A DNA stretch of 51,534 nucleotides from RUG11783 sp964599695 (GCA_964599695.1 CAZRGP010000011.1:1-51534); one strand, 5' to 3'. Numbered from the stretch's first letter, positions 8,232-16,961 are shown. Made by a program: numbers and translations. The notes: generated by a model from the sequence alone, not told the origin.

Positions 8232-9551
8232 TCATCCGCGGACGGATCTTACAATCTCCTTGAGTTTGATGCGGAAGCGCCGGTAGGCGGGGCGTACGGT
8301 CTCGTAGAGCCAGAACCAGAACGGTTTGGTCACCAGGTCGAATTCCCCGATGAATTCGATATATCTTCCGCCCCACTGGCGCTTGAACGCGTGCACCGAC
8401 CCGAAATCCGGGTCAGCGTCCGCTCTTCCCACCGTTCCGAACTGATCCAGGAAGATGCAGCCGGCGGCTTTCTGGGCCATCATCTTTTCGTAGTAGGTGC
8501 GGTTGTTGCAGAAGGTCTCGTTCATGATCCCGCTGCTTCCGGCGTGGACCGCCCAGGATTTGTTGCCGTACCGAACCACCAGGTGGGCGGATACGGTCAC
8601 CTCTCCGGGATAGTTCCTGGCGTATTCCTCGAAAAGGGGGATCTCCCGGAGGAGCCTGCCCTCGGTCTCCCTGCTCTCCTGCAGGGGACCTTCCTTTTTC
8701 AGCTTTTCCCGCTTTGCCAGGGTGTCCGCAAGTTCCTCTTTGAGGAGGTCTACGGTTTTGGCAGGATCCACGGTGCCGATGTACAGATGCGCCATGTCTT
8801 CCTTCGCCAGACAGCGGTAGAAATTCTGGTAGTAGTGAAGGGGATAGGCGTAGAACTCATCCCTCTTGCTGGTGAGGGTGATCATCTCATACAGCTTTTC
8901 CACATCTTCATAGCCGCCCTCGCGTACGTTCACCGCGTAGTGGTGGCTTTTTTTGATGTTTTTGAGAACGTTTCCGGTGAAGGCCTTCCCGATGGCCTTC
9001 TCATCCGGCGTCAGATCGATGCGGAAGGTGAAGCGGGGCTCCCTTCCTTCGAACCCCAGGTTGAATCCTCTGTGTCTGTAGCCCAGGGAAAGCAGGTCGT
9101 CGATAATGGGCTGGTTGTCAAAACCGCCCGGGACGGGGGAACCGTCCGCCTGGATCGCCCTGCGCTCCACGTCGGGATCGATGGCGATGAACATGGCGCC
9201 GCGGGATTTCGCGAACTCCCGAACCTTCTCGGTCATCTCCCGGAGAAGCGCGTGGTCAGTGAAGTCCAGCACATACCCCCTCGGGGCGTACATATAACAG
9301 GGGAACAGGGTGGGTTTCCGCTCCAGAAGGAGGGCAGCGGCTCTCAGTTCTCCGGTCTTTTCATCTTCCAGACCGACCAGATGGGGTGTCATGCCCCGCT
9401 CTTCGGCGTTGAATTCGCCCCAGGCTGCGCTCTGAAGAAAATGGCTTTTGGACGGATGGTTCCGAACAAAAGCCTCATATCGGTCGTGTTGTACATTCTG
9501 TATAAACTGCATATCGTATCCGCTTTCGGTGAATGTTAAAGGTTTATTCAT
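8232..9551 (-). CDS. FemAB/FemX-type peptidoglycan interpeptide aminoacyltransferase
   Basis: Up to 439 residues. FemAB proteins add amino acids from aminoacyl-tRNA to the peptidoglycan side chain of lipid II. Seen: the first GNAT-like lobe (HFLQSAAWGEF, YAPRGYVLDF), the GNVLKNIKKSHHYAV segment before the second lobe, a charged helical arm (residues ~270-315, LLKEELADTLAKREKLKK) that is the family's coiled-coil insertion, and the C-terminal DQFGTVGR...FKRQWGGRYIEFIGEFDLV. Family N-termini align best from the internal ATG at 9512 (MQFIQNV); the ATG at 9551 adds 13 residues. Neither has a strong ribosome binding site, so the start is open. It is convergent with prs. Confidence 0.88.
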   Translation of the reverse strand: MNKPLTFTESGYDMQFIQNVQHDRYEAFVRNHPSKSHFLQSAAWGEFNAEERGMTPHLVGLEDEKTGELRAAALLLERKPTLFPCYMYAPRGYVLDFTDHALLREMTEKVREFAKSRGAMFIAIDPDVERRAIQADGSPVPGGFDNQPIIDDLLSLGYRHRGFNLGFEGREPRFTFRIDLTPDEKAIGKAFTGNVLKNIKKSHHYAVNVREGGYEDVEKLYEMITLTSKRDEFYAYPLHYYQNFYRCLAKEDMAHLYIGTVDPAKTVDLLKEELADTLAKREKLKKEGPLQESRETEGRLLREIPLFEEYARNYPGEVTVSAHLVVRYGNKSWAVHAGSSGIMNETFCNNRTYYEKMMAQKAAGCIFLDQFGTVGRADADPDFGSVHAFKRQWGGRYIEFIGEFDLVTKPFWFWLYETVRPAYRRFRIKLKEIVRSVRG

Positions 9552-9619
9552 TTTTAACAGGGCATGAACCGTGGGATATAGCCCTATATGCGTGTATTTC
9601 TAGGCTCGTTTTCCCGATG

Positions 9620-9648
9620 TTTTCAACATTTTCAACCGAGTTTTCAAC
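9620..9648. repeat. Three direct copies of TTTTCAAC upstream of the FemAB-like gene
   Basis: TTTTCAAC occurs at 9620-9627, 9629-9636 and 9641-9648, that is, TTGAAAA repeats on the minus strand about 70-100 bases before the gene start. They could be a regulator site or overlapping -35 elements. No convincing -10 is seen at the right distance. Confidence 0.4.
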
Positions 9649-9701
9649 AACAGGTCAAAAAATCGATTGTCAAGGTGAGTGTACAAATAGGAGAGTTAGC
9701 C

Positions 9702-10946
9702 TCATGCATTCGGGAAATACTTATCCCGCATCGGCGGCCAGGAGAGAACGAACTTCATCATCATCCGCGGGTCATCCGGGTCGAAGGCGTAGTCCTTGTC
9801 TCCCACACAGTTGCCGTTGAGGGAGATGGAAGCCAGATCCGCGTTGTGGGTGAGGTTCCACATCTGATACGGATCCACGTGATAGGTATAGGGTTCACCT
9901 GCCCGTGTTCCCGTGAAGGTGAACCCGGTCTCGTCCAGCGTTCCGGTACCGTCACCGTAATAGTGATAGCCGGATTCGTCGTAATCCCCGAGGTCGGATT
10001 CCAGGTATCTTCCGTGGGAGGTTATGGGAAGAAGGGTCCCTTCCTCCAGTTTTTCCGCCACATAGCGGGACTGCAGGCGGATCCATCCGGAGATGGTGTC
10101 CTCGATGAGATCTCCTTTGTCTCCCTTTTCAAAGAGACCGTAGTCGTTGATGACCACATCATAGCCACAGCTGCTGCAGGTGATGTGCCTGCCGGAGGCG
10201 GTGAGGGTGAACTCCTTTCCGCAGCAGGGGCAGAGGAACAAAAGGCTCTCCAGGCCCTCCGCGTTGCGGGGATTTTTGCTCTTGTACATTTTTTCCTTCT
10301 GCCACACGAACTCGTCGTAGGAGATCCCGTCAATGATGACGTCCGCGATCTCGTCGGCGGTCATGGAGGAGATCTGTTCCTTCGTCAGGAGCAGATACGC
10401 CTTCGCTTCCACTGTGGAAGGATAGGTCTTGCCGGTCGCCCATTTCGGACGGCGGAGATAGTTGCCGCGGATCTGCACATTGACCACAGGCAGACCAAGA
10501 AGTTTTGCCAGTTTGCCGATGCCGGGGTCGATGGCCGCGTTCTCACCGCTGTAGCATGTCTGCCCTTCCGGGAAGATGCAGATGCTGTGTCCCTGCCTCG
10601 CCAGTCGGAGGGTCTTGCGGGCGGAAACGGTGTCCGGAACGAACTGTTTCTTGGAAACTGCGCCGATAAAGCGGAAGAATCCGTGCAGGAAAGAGTTGTG
10701 GAAGAAGTGGGAACTGATCACGAACCGCAGTTGCTCCGGAAGAGCGGCCTTGGAGACGATCCCGAAATCAAACAGGGACTGGTGGTTGGCCACCACCAGG
10801 AAGGGGCCTTCGACGCCCTTCATTCCGCTCCGGTCCAGTTTCAGTCCGAAAAACAGTTTCATGTACAGATACATGATATTGACGCCGATCCGGTACAGCC
10901 ACTTCGGGCAGACCTTCGGTTCTTTTTTTGCCTTGTTGGAGTCCAT
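9702..10946 (-). CDS. PlsC-like acyltransferase with a C-terminal zinc-ribbon extension
   Basis: 414 residues. The first ~210 are a 1-acylglycerol-3-phosphate O-acyltransferase-type domain: motif I ANHQSLFDFG (His55, Asp60) and motif III IFPEGQTC (Glu127). Family members acylate lysophosphatidate at the membrane for phospholipid synthesis. The last ~200 residues are unusual: a CPCC...CSSC zinc-ribbon (Cys239/Cys242 and Cys257/Cys260), then a region of unknown fold rich in Y, G and D. No long hydrophobic helix is seen beyond the N-terminal amphipathic part. The substrate is unknown. The ribosome binding site is weak. It lies downstream of upp but is separated from it by a terminator. Confidence 0.82.
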   Translation of the reverse strand: MDSNKAKKEPKVCPKWLYRIGVNIMYLYMKLFFGLKLDRSGMKGVEGPFLVVANHQSLFDFGIVSKAALPEQLRFVISSHFFHNSFLHGFFRFIGAVSKKQFVPDTVSARKTLRLARQGHSICIFPEGQTCYSGENAAIDPGIGKLAKLLGLPVVNVQIRGNYLRRPKWATGKTYPSTVEAKAYLLLTKEQISSMTADEIADVIIDGISYDEFVWQKEKMYKSKNPRNAEGLESLLFLCPCCGKEFTLTASGRHITCSSCGYDVVINDYGLFEKGDKGDLIEDTISGWIRLQSRYVAEKLEEGTLLPITSHGRYLESDLGDYDESGYHYYGDGTGTLDETGFTFTGTRAGEPYTYHVDPYQMWNLTHNADLASISLNGNCVGDKDYAFDPDDPRMMMKFVLSWPPMRDKYFPNA

Positions 10947-11012
10947 GGTTCTTTTGCCGTTCCCTCATCGTTATCTGTGATTATGATAGCACAGGAGAGG
11001 AAGAAGAGCACA

Positions 11013-11042
11013 GAAAATCCGCCGCAGCGGTGTGCGGCGGAT
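11013..11042 (-). terminator. Rho-independent terminator of upp
   Basis: On the minus strand a perfect 10-bp stem (ATCCGCCGCA with TGCGGCGGAT) with a 6-base loop is followed by TTTTC, just past the upp stop. Confidence 0.85.
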
Positions 11043-11059
11043 AAAGAATACCATTGTCC

Positions 11060-11695
11060 TTATTTTGTTCCGAAGATCCTGTCGCCGGCGTCTCCCAGAC
11101 CGGGGACGATGTAGGCGTTCTCGTTGAGGCACTTGTCCAGTGCGGCGCAGTATACCGGAACATCGGGATGCTCTCTGTGCATGCGTTCGATGGCGTCTGG
11201 AGCAGCTACCATGCAGACCATGCGCAGATCGGTGCATCCTCTTGCCTTCAGAAGGTCGATGGCGGCGCAGGCGCTTCCGCCTGTGGCGAACATCGGGTCG
11301 AGGACGATGACGATGCTGTTGGCTACATCGGCCGGCATCTTGCAGTAATACTCCACGGGCTCATGGGTCTGGGGATCCCTGTAGACACCGATGTGTCCGA
11401 CTCTCGCTGTAGGGAGGAGGCGCTGTACGCCTTCCACCATTCCGAGTCCGGCGCGGAGGATGGGAACCAGGGTGATTTCCTTGTCGGAGAGGACCTTGAA
11501 CGTGTCGGTGGCGACGGGTGTCTCGATGACTTTGTCGACCAGCGGCAGGTCCTTGGTGACTTCGTATACCATCAGAGTGGCGACTTCATTCACCAGTTCG
11601 CGGAAATCCTTGGTGGAGGTGTTTTTGTCACGCATCAAGGAAAGCTTGTGCTGAATCAGCGGATGATCAAAAATGAATACATTTTCGTAGGGCAT
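11060..11695 (-). CDS. upp: Uracil phosphoribosyltransferase
   Basis: 211 residues. It converts uracil and PRPP to UMP in pyrimidine salvage. Seen: the N-terminal NVFIFDHPLIQHKLSLMRD, VPILRAGLGMVEGV, the PRPP-binding loop VIVLDPMFATGGSACAAI, and the uracil-binding end ENAYIVPGLGDAGDRIFGT. A TTG start seven codons further upstream is possible, but AAAGGAGA lies seven bases before the ATG at 11695, which also matches the family start. It is monocistronic, with a possible promoter at 11729-11756 and a terminator at its end. Confidence 0.97.
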   Translation of the reverse strand: MPYENVFIFDHPLIQHKLSLMRDKNTSTKDFRELVNEVATLMVYEVTKDLPLVDKVIETPVATDTFKVLSDKEITLVPILRAGLGMVEGVQRLLPTARVGHIGVYRDPQTHEPVEYYCKMPADVANSIVIVLDPMFATGGSACAAIDLLKARGCTDLRMVCMVAAPDAIERMHREHPDVPVYCAALDKCLNENAYIVPGLGDAGDRIFGTK

Positions 11696-11728
11696 GATTG
11701 CTTCTCCTTTTGACAAAATTTTTTCAAT

Positions 11729-11756
11729 TTTATCAAATGCGGACGGGGAGAATCAA
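11729..11756 (-). promoter_or_regulatory. Putative promoter of upp
   Basis: On the minus strand TTGATT (11751-11756) and GATAAA (11729-11734) are 16 bases apart, 33 bases before the upp start. Both boxes match consensus at four of six positions. Confidence 0.4.
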
Positions 11757-11844
11757 GGGAATGAAGGAAATTCCCCCTGTATTCGGGCATTTTTTCCACG
11801 TATGGATGAAGAAGCAAAATCGAAAGGTCGTATTGTGTGCAGTG

Positions 11845-11853
11845 TGATACAAT
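11845..11853 (+). promoter_or_regulatory. Extended -10 promoter of the glycoside hydrolase operon
   Basis: TGATACAAT (11845-11853) is an extended -10 element 41 bases before the glycoside hydrolase start. No convincing -35 is visible, as is usual for this class. Confidence 0.45.
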
Positions 11854-11894
11854 AATATGTAAGTTTCCTTGTATCCGATAGGGAGGAACGATCC

Positions 11895-13652
11895 ATGCAA
11901 ACAAGGTTTACGAAGGATGTGGACCGAAGTTGTCCGCTGGCGGAGTACCCGAGGCCTCAGATGGAGAGGAAGGGGTGGACCTGCCTTAATGGCTTATGGG
12001 ATTACGCCATTCTTCCTTCCGGGAAGAAGGTGGAGGAGTGGCAGGGCGAGATCCTTGTCCCGTTTTCACCGGAATCCCAGCTGTCCGGCGTGAACAGGAT
12101 CCTGAAGGAGGACGAGGTGCTGTGGTATCACCGCACTTTCGTATACAGACCGAAGGAGGAAGGGGAGCGGGTGCTCCTGCATTTCGGCGCCGTGGATCAG
12201 CGGGCGACCGTATTCGTCAACGGAAAGAACGTCGGAAGTCACAGAGGCGGATATACCGCTTTTTCCTTTGATATCACCGATCATCTGACAGAGGGGGAGA
12301 ACCACCTCCTGGTAAAGGTGCGGGACCTCTTTGACCGGGAAGAGGATTCCAGGGGCAAGCAGTCCATGAAACCAGGCGGGATCTGGTACACGCCGCAGAG
12401 CGGGATCTGGCAGACCGTCTGGATGGAAGCGGTGCCGAAGGTGCACGTATCGAAGCTTCGGATCGAGCCGGATTATGACGGAAAGGTTAGCCGGATCACC
12501 GTGTTCAGTGAAGCGGATGACACCGTCATCATCAATATGGACGGAGTGTCCTTCATCGGAAGGACCAACAAGCCCGTCGAGGTGAAACCGGAGGAATTCC
12601 ACCCGTGGAGCCCGGAGGATCCCCACCTGTATCGTTTCAGCGTGCGGCTGGGCGATGACGAGGTGAAGAGCTATTTCGGACTCAGGAAGTTTTCGGTGGA
12701 GAAGGACAGCAAGGGAACACCCAGACTGTTTCTGAACGGTTCGGCCTATTTCCACAACGGACTCCTGGATCAGGGATACTGGCAGGACGGCCTCTATACC
12801 GCCCCTACCGATGAGGCGATGGTCTATGACATTGAGACCATGAAGGCCATGGGTTTCAACTGTCTTCGCAAGCATATCAAGGTGGAACCGGACCGCTGGT
12901 ATTACCACTGTGACCGGCTCGGCATGCTGGTATGGCAGGACATGCCTTCCGGAGGAGGAAAGTACAGTCCTGCGGTGATGTTCCCGTCGGTGGCGTTCAG
13001 CCGCCTGTCGTTCCGGGATGACCGCTACAGACTTTTCGCGAGGGAGAGCGAGGAAGGCCGCAACCAGTATTACAAAGAACTCGGCGAGATGATCGATCAG
13101 CTTTTCAACTGCGTTTCCATCGCCATGTGGGTCCCCTTCAACGAAGGATGGGGACAGTTCGACGCGGCCAAGGCGTATGACTTCATCCGGCAGCAGGATA
13201 CTTCCCGCACCATCGATCACGCCAGCGGCTGGCACGATCAGCACATCGGGAACATCCAGAGCCTGCATATCTACTTCAAGCCCGTCCGCTACCGAAAGGA
13301 CAAGTACGGCAGGGCGGTCTGTCTGACCGAGTTCGGCGGCATCACCCTGGGGCTTGAGGGGCATACCTATGAAGCCAAGGAATCAGGGTATTTCCGTTCC
13401 GCGGATCTCGGTACGTTACTGGAGGATTTCAAAAAGCTGTACCGGAACCAGATCTTCCCGGCGTGGAAGAAGGGACTGGCTGCTGCCATTTATACCCAGG
13501 TGAGCGACGTGGAGGGAGAGGTCAACGGACTCCTTACCTATGACCGGGAGGTGGAAAAACTTCCCCGGGAGGAAGTCGCGAAACTGTTCAGCACGATCAA
13601 CGCGCAAAACGCGGCTGCCGTAAGACAGCGCGATAACGATAATATGGTTTAG
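11895..13652 (+). CDS. Glycoside hydrolase family 2 enzyme (beta-galactosidase/glucuronidase type), cytoplasmic
   Basis: 585 residues, short for GH2. N-terminal jelly-roll (GLWDYAI, VFVNGKNVGSHRGGYTAFSF), an Ig-like middle, and the catalytic barrel: NCLRKHIKVEPDRWYYHCD, WVPFNEGWGQFD with Glu417 as the likely acid/base, and CLTEFGG with Glu479 as the likely nucleophile. Retaining GH2 enzymes cleave beta-galactosides, glucuronides or mannosides; the substrate cannot be told here. There is no signal peptide, so it probably acts on imported oligosaccharides. The ATG follows GGGAGGA. A gene for a membrane protein starts 16 bases after it. Confidence 0.9.
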   Translation: MQTRFTKDVDRSCPLAEYPRPQMERKGWTCLNGLWDYAILPSGKKVEEWQGEILVPFSPESQLSGVNRILKEDEVLWYHRTFVYRPKEEGERVLLHFGAVDQRATVFVNGKNVGSHRGGYTAFSFDITDHLTEGENHLLVKVRDLFDREEDSRGKQSMKPGGIWYTPQSGIWQTVWMEAVPKVHVSKLRIEPDYDGKVSRITVFSEADDTVIINMDGVSFIGRTNKPVEVKPEEFHPWSPEDPHLYRFSVRLGDDEVKSYFGLRKFSVEKDSKGTPRLFLNGSAYFHNGLLDQGYWQDGLYTAPTDEAMVYDIETMKAMGFNCLRKHIKVEPDRWYYHCDRLGMLVWQDMPSGGGKYSPAVMFPSVAFSRLSFRDDRYRLFARESEEGRNQYYKELGEMIDQLFNCVSIAMWVPFNEGWGQFDAAKAYDFIRQQDTSRTIDHASGWHDQHIGNIQSLHIYFKPVRYRKDKYGRAVCLTEFGGITLGLEGHTYEAKESGYFRSADLGTLLEDFKKLYRNQIFPAWKKGLAAAIYTQVSDVEGEVNGLLTYDREVEKLPREEVAKLFSTINAQNAAAVRQRDNDNMV

Positions 13653-13668
13653 AGGGGGATCAATCACT

Positions 13669-14616
13669 ATGGCAAAGGGCTATAGCAAACAGCAGATCGA
13701 ATTCATGAACGCAGCGGGGCTGCTTCTGGATACCGATGCTGGCTGTTATTTCGGAAGGCGCGGCGAGTACAGCATGCTCCTTCGCATCATCAACAATCAG
13801 TATGTGGTTTCCGTGAGCGCGGCAAAAAACGGAGCTGCACCGAATCCCGCGGAACTGCAGACCGCGGTACAGGAGTGCCAGGCGATTCAGTCCTGCAACG
13901 TGCAGGGATATCGGGCGAATTTCTATCTTAATGGCGGGATCACAGCGAAAAAAGTGCTGGAGAAGATCACACAGGCTTGCAACTATATCCCGAACTTCCT
14001 GCAGCAGTCCGGATACCGGAACGTATGCGAGTCCACAGGCGATCTGGGGCTCACCGACTGCTATGTGGTGGGAGGCTCACCTCTTATGCTGTCTGAAAGG
14101 GCGTTTGCCGCTCTTTCCCAGCACGTAACGGACAATGCGGTGGCAGAGAGTCAGAAGGAGGAGAACCTTCCTGCCGGTATCGTCGGAGCGCTTCTCGGAT
14201 CTCTTGCAGGTGCCGCGGCGATCATCATCTTCAGCAGACTTGGCCTGATCTCGGTCTTTTCCGGACTGATCATGGCGGTGTGCACCCTGAAGCTGTATGA
14301 AAAGTTCGCCGGAAAAATGTCCACCCGCGGCGCGATCATCTGCGCCGTCATCATGGTGATCATGGTCTATGTCGGAGACCGTATGGACTGGGCGATCCTC
14401 CTGATGAGCGAGGCGGATTACGGTTTCTTCGAAGGATTCCGCGATGTCCCTTACCTCGTACAGTATGATTACATCGAGAAGGGAACATATATCTACAACC
14501 TGGTCATGGAATACCTGTTCACCGCTCTCGGAGCTGTGCCGCAGATCATCGCCTCCCTCAAGGAGAAGAAGGACGCGGCCATTTCCAGAAGGATGGCGGG
14601 ACTGCCGGTCGCGTAA
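13669..14616 (+). CDS. Membrane protein of unknown function with a soluble N-terminal domain
   Basis: 315 residues. The first ~165 are soluble with four or more Cys. Then come four hydrophobic segments: IVGALLGSLAGAAAIIIFSR, LISVFSGLIMAVCTLKLYE, GAIICAVIMVIMVYVGDRM, and a last one near YIYNLVMEYLFTALGAVPQI. Between the last two is a loop with MSEADYGFFEGFRDVPYL. I have a general memory of similar unnamed Firmicutes proteins but no function. It follows the glycoside hydrolase by 16 bases (GAGGGGGA site), so the two are probably co-transcribed; that does not by itself imply a role in sugar uptake. Confidence 0.7.
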   Translation: MAKGYSKQQIEFMNAAGLLLDTDAGCYFGRRGEYSMLLRIINNQYVVSVSAAKNGAAPNPAELQTAVQECQAIQSCNVQGYRANFYLNGGITAKKVLEKITQACNYIPNFLQQSGYRNVCESTGDLGLTDCYVVGGSPLMLSERAFAALSQHVTDNAVAESQKEENLPAGIVGALLGSLAGAAAIIIFSRLGLISVFSGLIMAVCTLKLYEKFAGKMSTRGAIICAVIMVIMVYVGDRMDWAILLMSEADYGFFEGFRDVPYLVQYDYIEKGTYIYNLVMEYLFTALGAVPQIIASLKEKKDAAISRRMAGLPVA

Positions 14617-14626
14617 GTAAAAAACA

Positions 14627-14646
14627 GCCCGCAGGAAACTGCGGGC
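14627..14646 (+). terminator. Hairpin, probable weak terminator
   Basis: A perfect 8-bp stem (GCCCGCAG with CTGCGGGC) with a GAAA loop is followed only by ATATTTG. It lies 17 bases before the next start, so it may reduce rather than stop read-through. Confidence 0.55.
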
Positions 14647-14662
14647 ATATTTGAAGGACTTT

Positions 14663-16390
14663 ATGAAGAAAATCACCCGAAAACTGAAGACGTTCTGGGA
14701 ACACTTTACGGGGGACGACCTGACGAGAAGAGAATTCGTCGGGGCGACCCTCGTGATCGTTGCCCTGAAGATGATCCTGGTCTGCATGCAGATGATCCAG
14801 ATCTTTCCGGAGAATGCGCCGGTGGATGATGAGCTCATGTTCTATGCTGCTCAAAGCATCGGCAGAGGGGAATGGCTCGGACCTTACTCGTGGGCTACCA
14901 TCGCCAAGAGCATGGGTTTCTCCGTGTGGCTGTGGCTTCTTCATACCCTTCATATTCCGTACCTTATCGGCAATCAGCTTCTTTACGCAGGTGCCTGTGT
15001 TTTCACGGCAAACGCCCTGGAACCGGTGTTCCGCAAAAGGAGCACCAGACTGATCCTGATCTTCGTTCTTTGGTTCTCTCCGTTCGCCACTGCGCAGTTC
15101 ACCCTGCGGGTGTACCGCGACAGCATCCTTCCGGCGGTGATCCTACTGGCTTTTGCCGGTGTGATCGGCTTTTGCCTCAGGACACGCAGCGGATGGAAGG
15201 ATGGCCTGAAGTATGCCTTCGTCGGCGGACTGTTCACCGCCTTTGCGCGTCTGATCCGGGATGACGCGATCTGGATCTATCCGTTTGTCGTCTGCGCCAC
15301 GCTGGTATATCTCGCCTTTGTCCTGTTTGGAAAAGAGATCCGTGAGAAAGGAAAGAAGCTGCTTGCCGTTCCCGCGGTCATGGCGGTGTCTTTCGCAGTC
15401 CCGGTCCTCCTGTTCTGCGCCATGAACCTGAAATTCTATGGCGTGTTCCTTATCAACGAGACCAGCGATCCGGATTTCACGGCGGCGTTCTCAGCCATGC
15501 AGCGGGCGGACCTGGATCTTCCGCACCCCGGCATCGCCGTTTGCAGGCAGACAAGGGAGAGGTTGTATGAGGCTGTGCCTAAAGCGAAAGAACTGGGAGA
15601 ATATCTGGAGGAAGGGCAATATTATCACGGCTACGGCTGGCCGGAACAGAATGAATTCAACAGCGGCGGCTTTTTGTGGGCGGTGAAAAGGGTCAGTTAC
15701 GAGTCCGGCCTCGCTGTCAGCGCGACGGAATCCAAAAAGTATTTCCGGGAACTGGCCACTGCGATCGAAACGGCGTTTGAGGAGGGAACGCTTCAGGAGA
15801 ATAAGGTTGCGAGTGTAGCGAGCGCTTTTCTCGTCCCTTATGACAGTTCTTTCCTGACACCGACGCTGGGAGAGATCTGGAATTCCAGCAGGTGTATCCT
15901 GTTTTTCGAACAGACGTCCTCACTTGCTCCTCTCAGCTACGCGACACCGGAGCAGGCCGCGCCTTGGAGAGACTATACCTATACGCTTCCGAGTTATATC
16001 GCTGTGGCAAATACTGCTGATCCTTACTACTATCCTCCGCAAAGGATCGCGGAGTGGATCTTTACGCTGATCCGCTGGTGCTACCGTATCGCGATCCTGC
16101 CTGCGCTGTCCTTCTGCGCATGGTGCTTTTTCCGGGAACTGAAGGAGACGCTTAAAAACCTGAAGGGATTGTTCGGGAGCGGAAGTGCCATGAACGCGAT
16201 CCTGATCCTTGGCGTATCGCTCTCTGTTCTGATCCGCGTGATCCTCATCTCCTATATCGAGGTCACCAATTTCCGCATCGGGACGTACCTGCTGTACCTA
16301 TCCGGGGCAGCTGTCCTTGTCGTGCTTCTCGCCGCTGTGGGAGCTGCATTCGCGTTTGAGCGTTTCAGCAGGCCTTCTCATAAAGGATGA
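14663..16390 (+). CDS. Large polytopic membrane protein, possible GT-C-type glycosyltransferase
   Basis: 575 residues. An N-terminal basic stretch is followed by about seven hydrophobic helices, a large hydrophilic domain (residues ~285-460, many W, Y, P), then three more helices near the end. The first loop after helix 1 contains APVDDELMFYAAQSI, an acidic pair in the position where GT-C enzymes (GT39/GT83-like) keep their catalytic acidic residues. This suggests transfer of sugar from a lipid carrier outside the membrane, but it is only a topology argument. An earlier TTG is in frame; the ATG at 14663 is preferred because AAGGA precedes it by 4-5 bases. Confidence 0.65.
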   Translation: MKKITRKLKTFWEHFTGDDLTRREFVGATLVIVALKMILVCMQMIQIFPENAPVDDELMFYAAQSIGRGEWLGPYSWATIAKSMGFSVWLWLLHTLHIPYLIGNQLLYAGACVFTANALEPVFRKRSTRLILIFVLWFSPFATAQFTLRVYRDSILPAVILLAFAGVIGFCLRTRSGWKDGLKYAFVGGLFTAFARLIRDDAIWIYPFVVCATLVYLAFVLFGKEIREKGKKLLAVPAVMAVSFAVPVLLFCAMNLKFYGVFLINETSDPDFTAAFSAMQRADLDLPHPGIAVCRQTRERLYEAVPKAKELGEYLEEGQYYHGYGWPEQNEFNSGGFLWAVKRVSYESGLAVSATESKKYFRELATAIETAFEEGTLQENKVASVASAFLVPYDSSFLTPTLGEIWNSSRCILFFEQTSSLAPLSYATPEQAAPWRDYTYTLPSYIAVANTADPYYYPPQRIAEWIFTLIRWCYRIAILPALSFCAWCFFRELKETLKNLKGLFGSGSAMNAILILGVSLSVLIRVILISYIEVTNFRIGTYLLYLSGAAVLVVLLAAVGAAFAFERFSRPSHKG

Positions 16391-16393
16391 TTC

Positions 16394-16422
16394 TTGCGGA
16401 GGCATGGTTTTTGTGATATTCT
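16394..16422 (+). promoter_or_regulatory. Promoter of the tRNA-Arg gene
   Basis: TTGCGG (16394-16399) and TATTCT (16417-16422) are separated by 17 bases. The predicted start of transcription is about 15 bases before the tRNA. Confidence 0.55.
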
Positions 16423-16444
16423 TTCCATGCTGTCAAGTGAATAT

Positions 16445-16521
16445 GCGCCCGTAGCTCAGTTGGATAGAGCGTCTGCCTCCGGAGCAGAAGGTCGGGGATT
16501 CGAGTTCCTTCGGGCGCGCCA
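16445..16521 (+). tRNA. tRNA-Arg (anticodon CCG)
   Basis: A complete cloverleaf: acceptor GCGCCCG with CGGGCGC, D arm GCTC/GAGC, anticodon arm TCTGC/GCAGA around CTCCGGA (anticodon CCG), T arm with loop TTCGAGT, discriminator G, and an encoded CCA at 16519-16521. The 3' half borders the remains of an integrative element, so it was probably its attachment site. Confidence 0.95.
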
Positions 16522-16525
16522 AGGG

Positions 16526-16573
16526 AAAAACCCAGTAAAATAGGGCATTTGCGCCATTTTTGCTGGGTTTTTC
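16526..16573 (+). terminator. Terminator of the tRNA-Arg transcript
   Basis: AAAAACCCAG (16526-16535) pairs with CTGGGTTTTT (16563-16572), extended by about five A-T pairs inside. The T-rich 3' arm serves as the U tract. Confidence 0.75.
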
Positions 16574-16608
16574 TTTGCTCATTTTTTGTGTTCATTTTGC
16601 CTTTTGCC

Positions 16609-16670
16609 ATCACTTTGCTAATCACTTGTCCATCACTTGCACCGGCATAATGCTGTTTTCTGCTAATCAC
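16609..16670. repeat. ATCACTT direct repeats next to tRNA-Arg (arm-site-like)
   Basis: ATCACTT occurs at 16609-16615, 16621-16627 and 16632-16638, with ATCAC again at 16666-16670; TGCTAATCAC occurs twice. Short direct repeats at this distance from a tRNA attachment site are typical of arm-type binding sites of tyrosine integrases. The function is inferred. Confidence 0.45.
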
Positions 16671-16802
16671 CAGAGTCTCAATACTATGAGTTCAAACGCT
16701 GCCAACCGATAACAAATGACGATTTTCATCAAAAAAACATCGCATAATTGCATTCTTGAAATTGTTTTCTTATATAAAAAACAGAAAGAGAGGGTGTTAT
16801 AA

Positions 16803-16961
16803 ATGCGAAACATTAAGTATCACGTATACCTGACATCTGAAGAAAAGAGACTTATGACGGCAGGTCGGTTAAATATGATGTCACAGAACTGGACGAAGTG
16901 GTGCAGGCATATGCCACGACGATACATAAGTCTCAGGGATCAGAATATCCGATCGTTGTGA
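16803..16961 (+). pseudogene. Orphan start of a mobile-element ORF
   Basis: An ATG with an upstream GAGAGGG opens a 52-codon frame beginning MRNIKYHVYLTSEEKRL. Only about the first 17 codons look like a natural protein start. From about 16850 the better coding frame is a different one, the RecD2 tail. The sequence therefore looks like the 5' end of one gene joined by deletion to the 3' end of another. I do not know the function of the first gene. Confidence 0.45.

Noticed and set aside
9552..9701. T-box or other riboswitch before the FemAB-like gene
   Set aside because: No T-box sequence, specifier stem or terminator/antiterminator pair could be found in the leader.
16365..16670. Minus-strand open frame running across the tRNA-Arg gene, with EGTRIPDLLLRRQTLYPTEL
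   Set aside because: That peptide is the well-known artefact of translating a tRNA-Arg gene backwards. The N-terminal part could echo an integrase tail, but it is too short to support.
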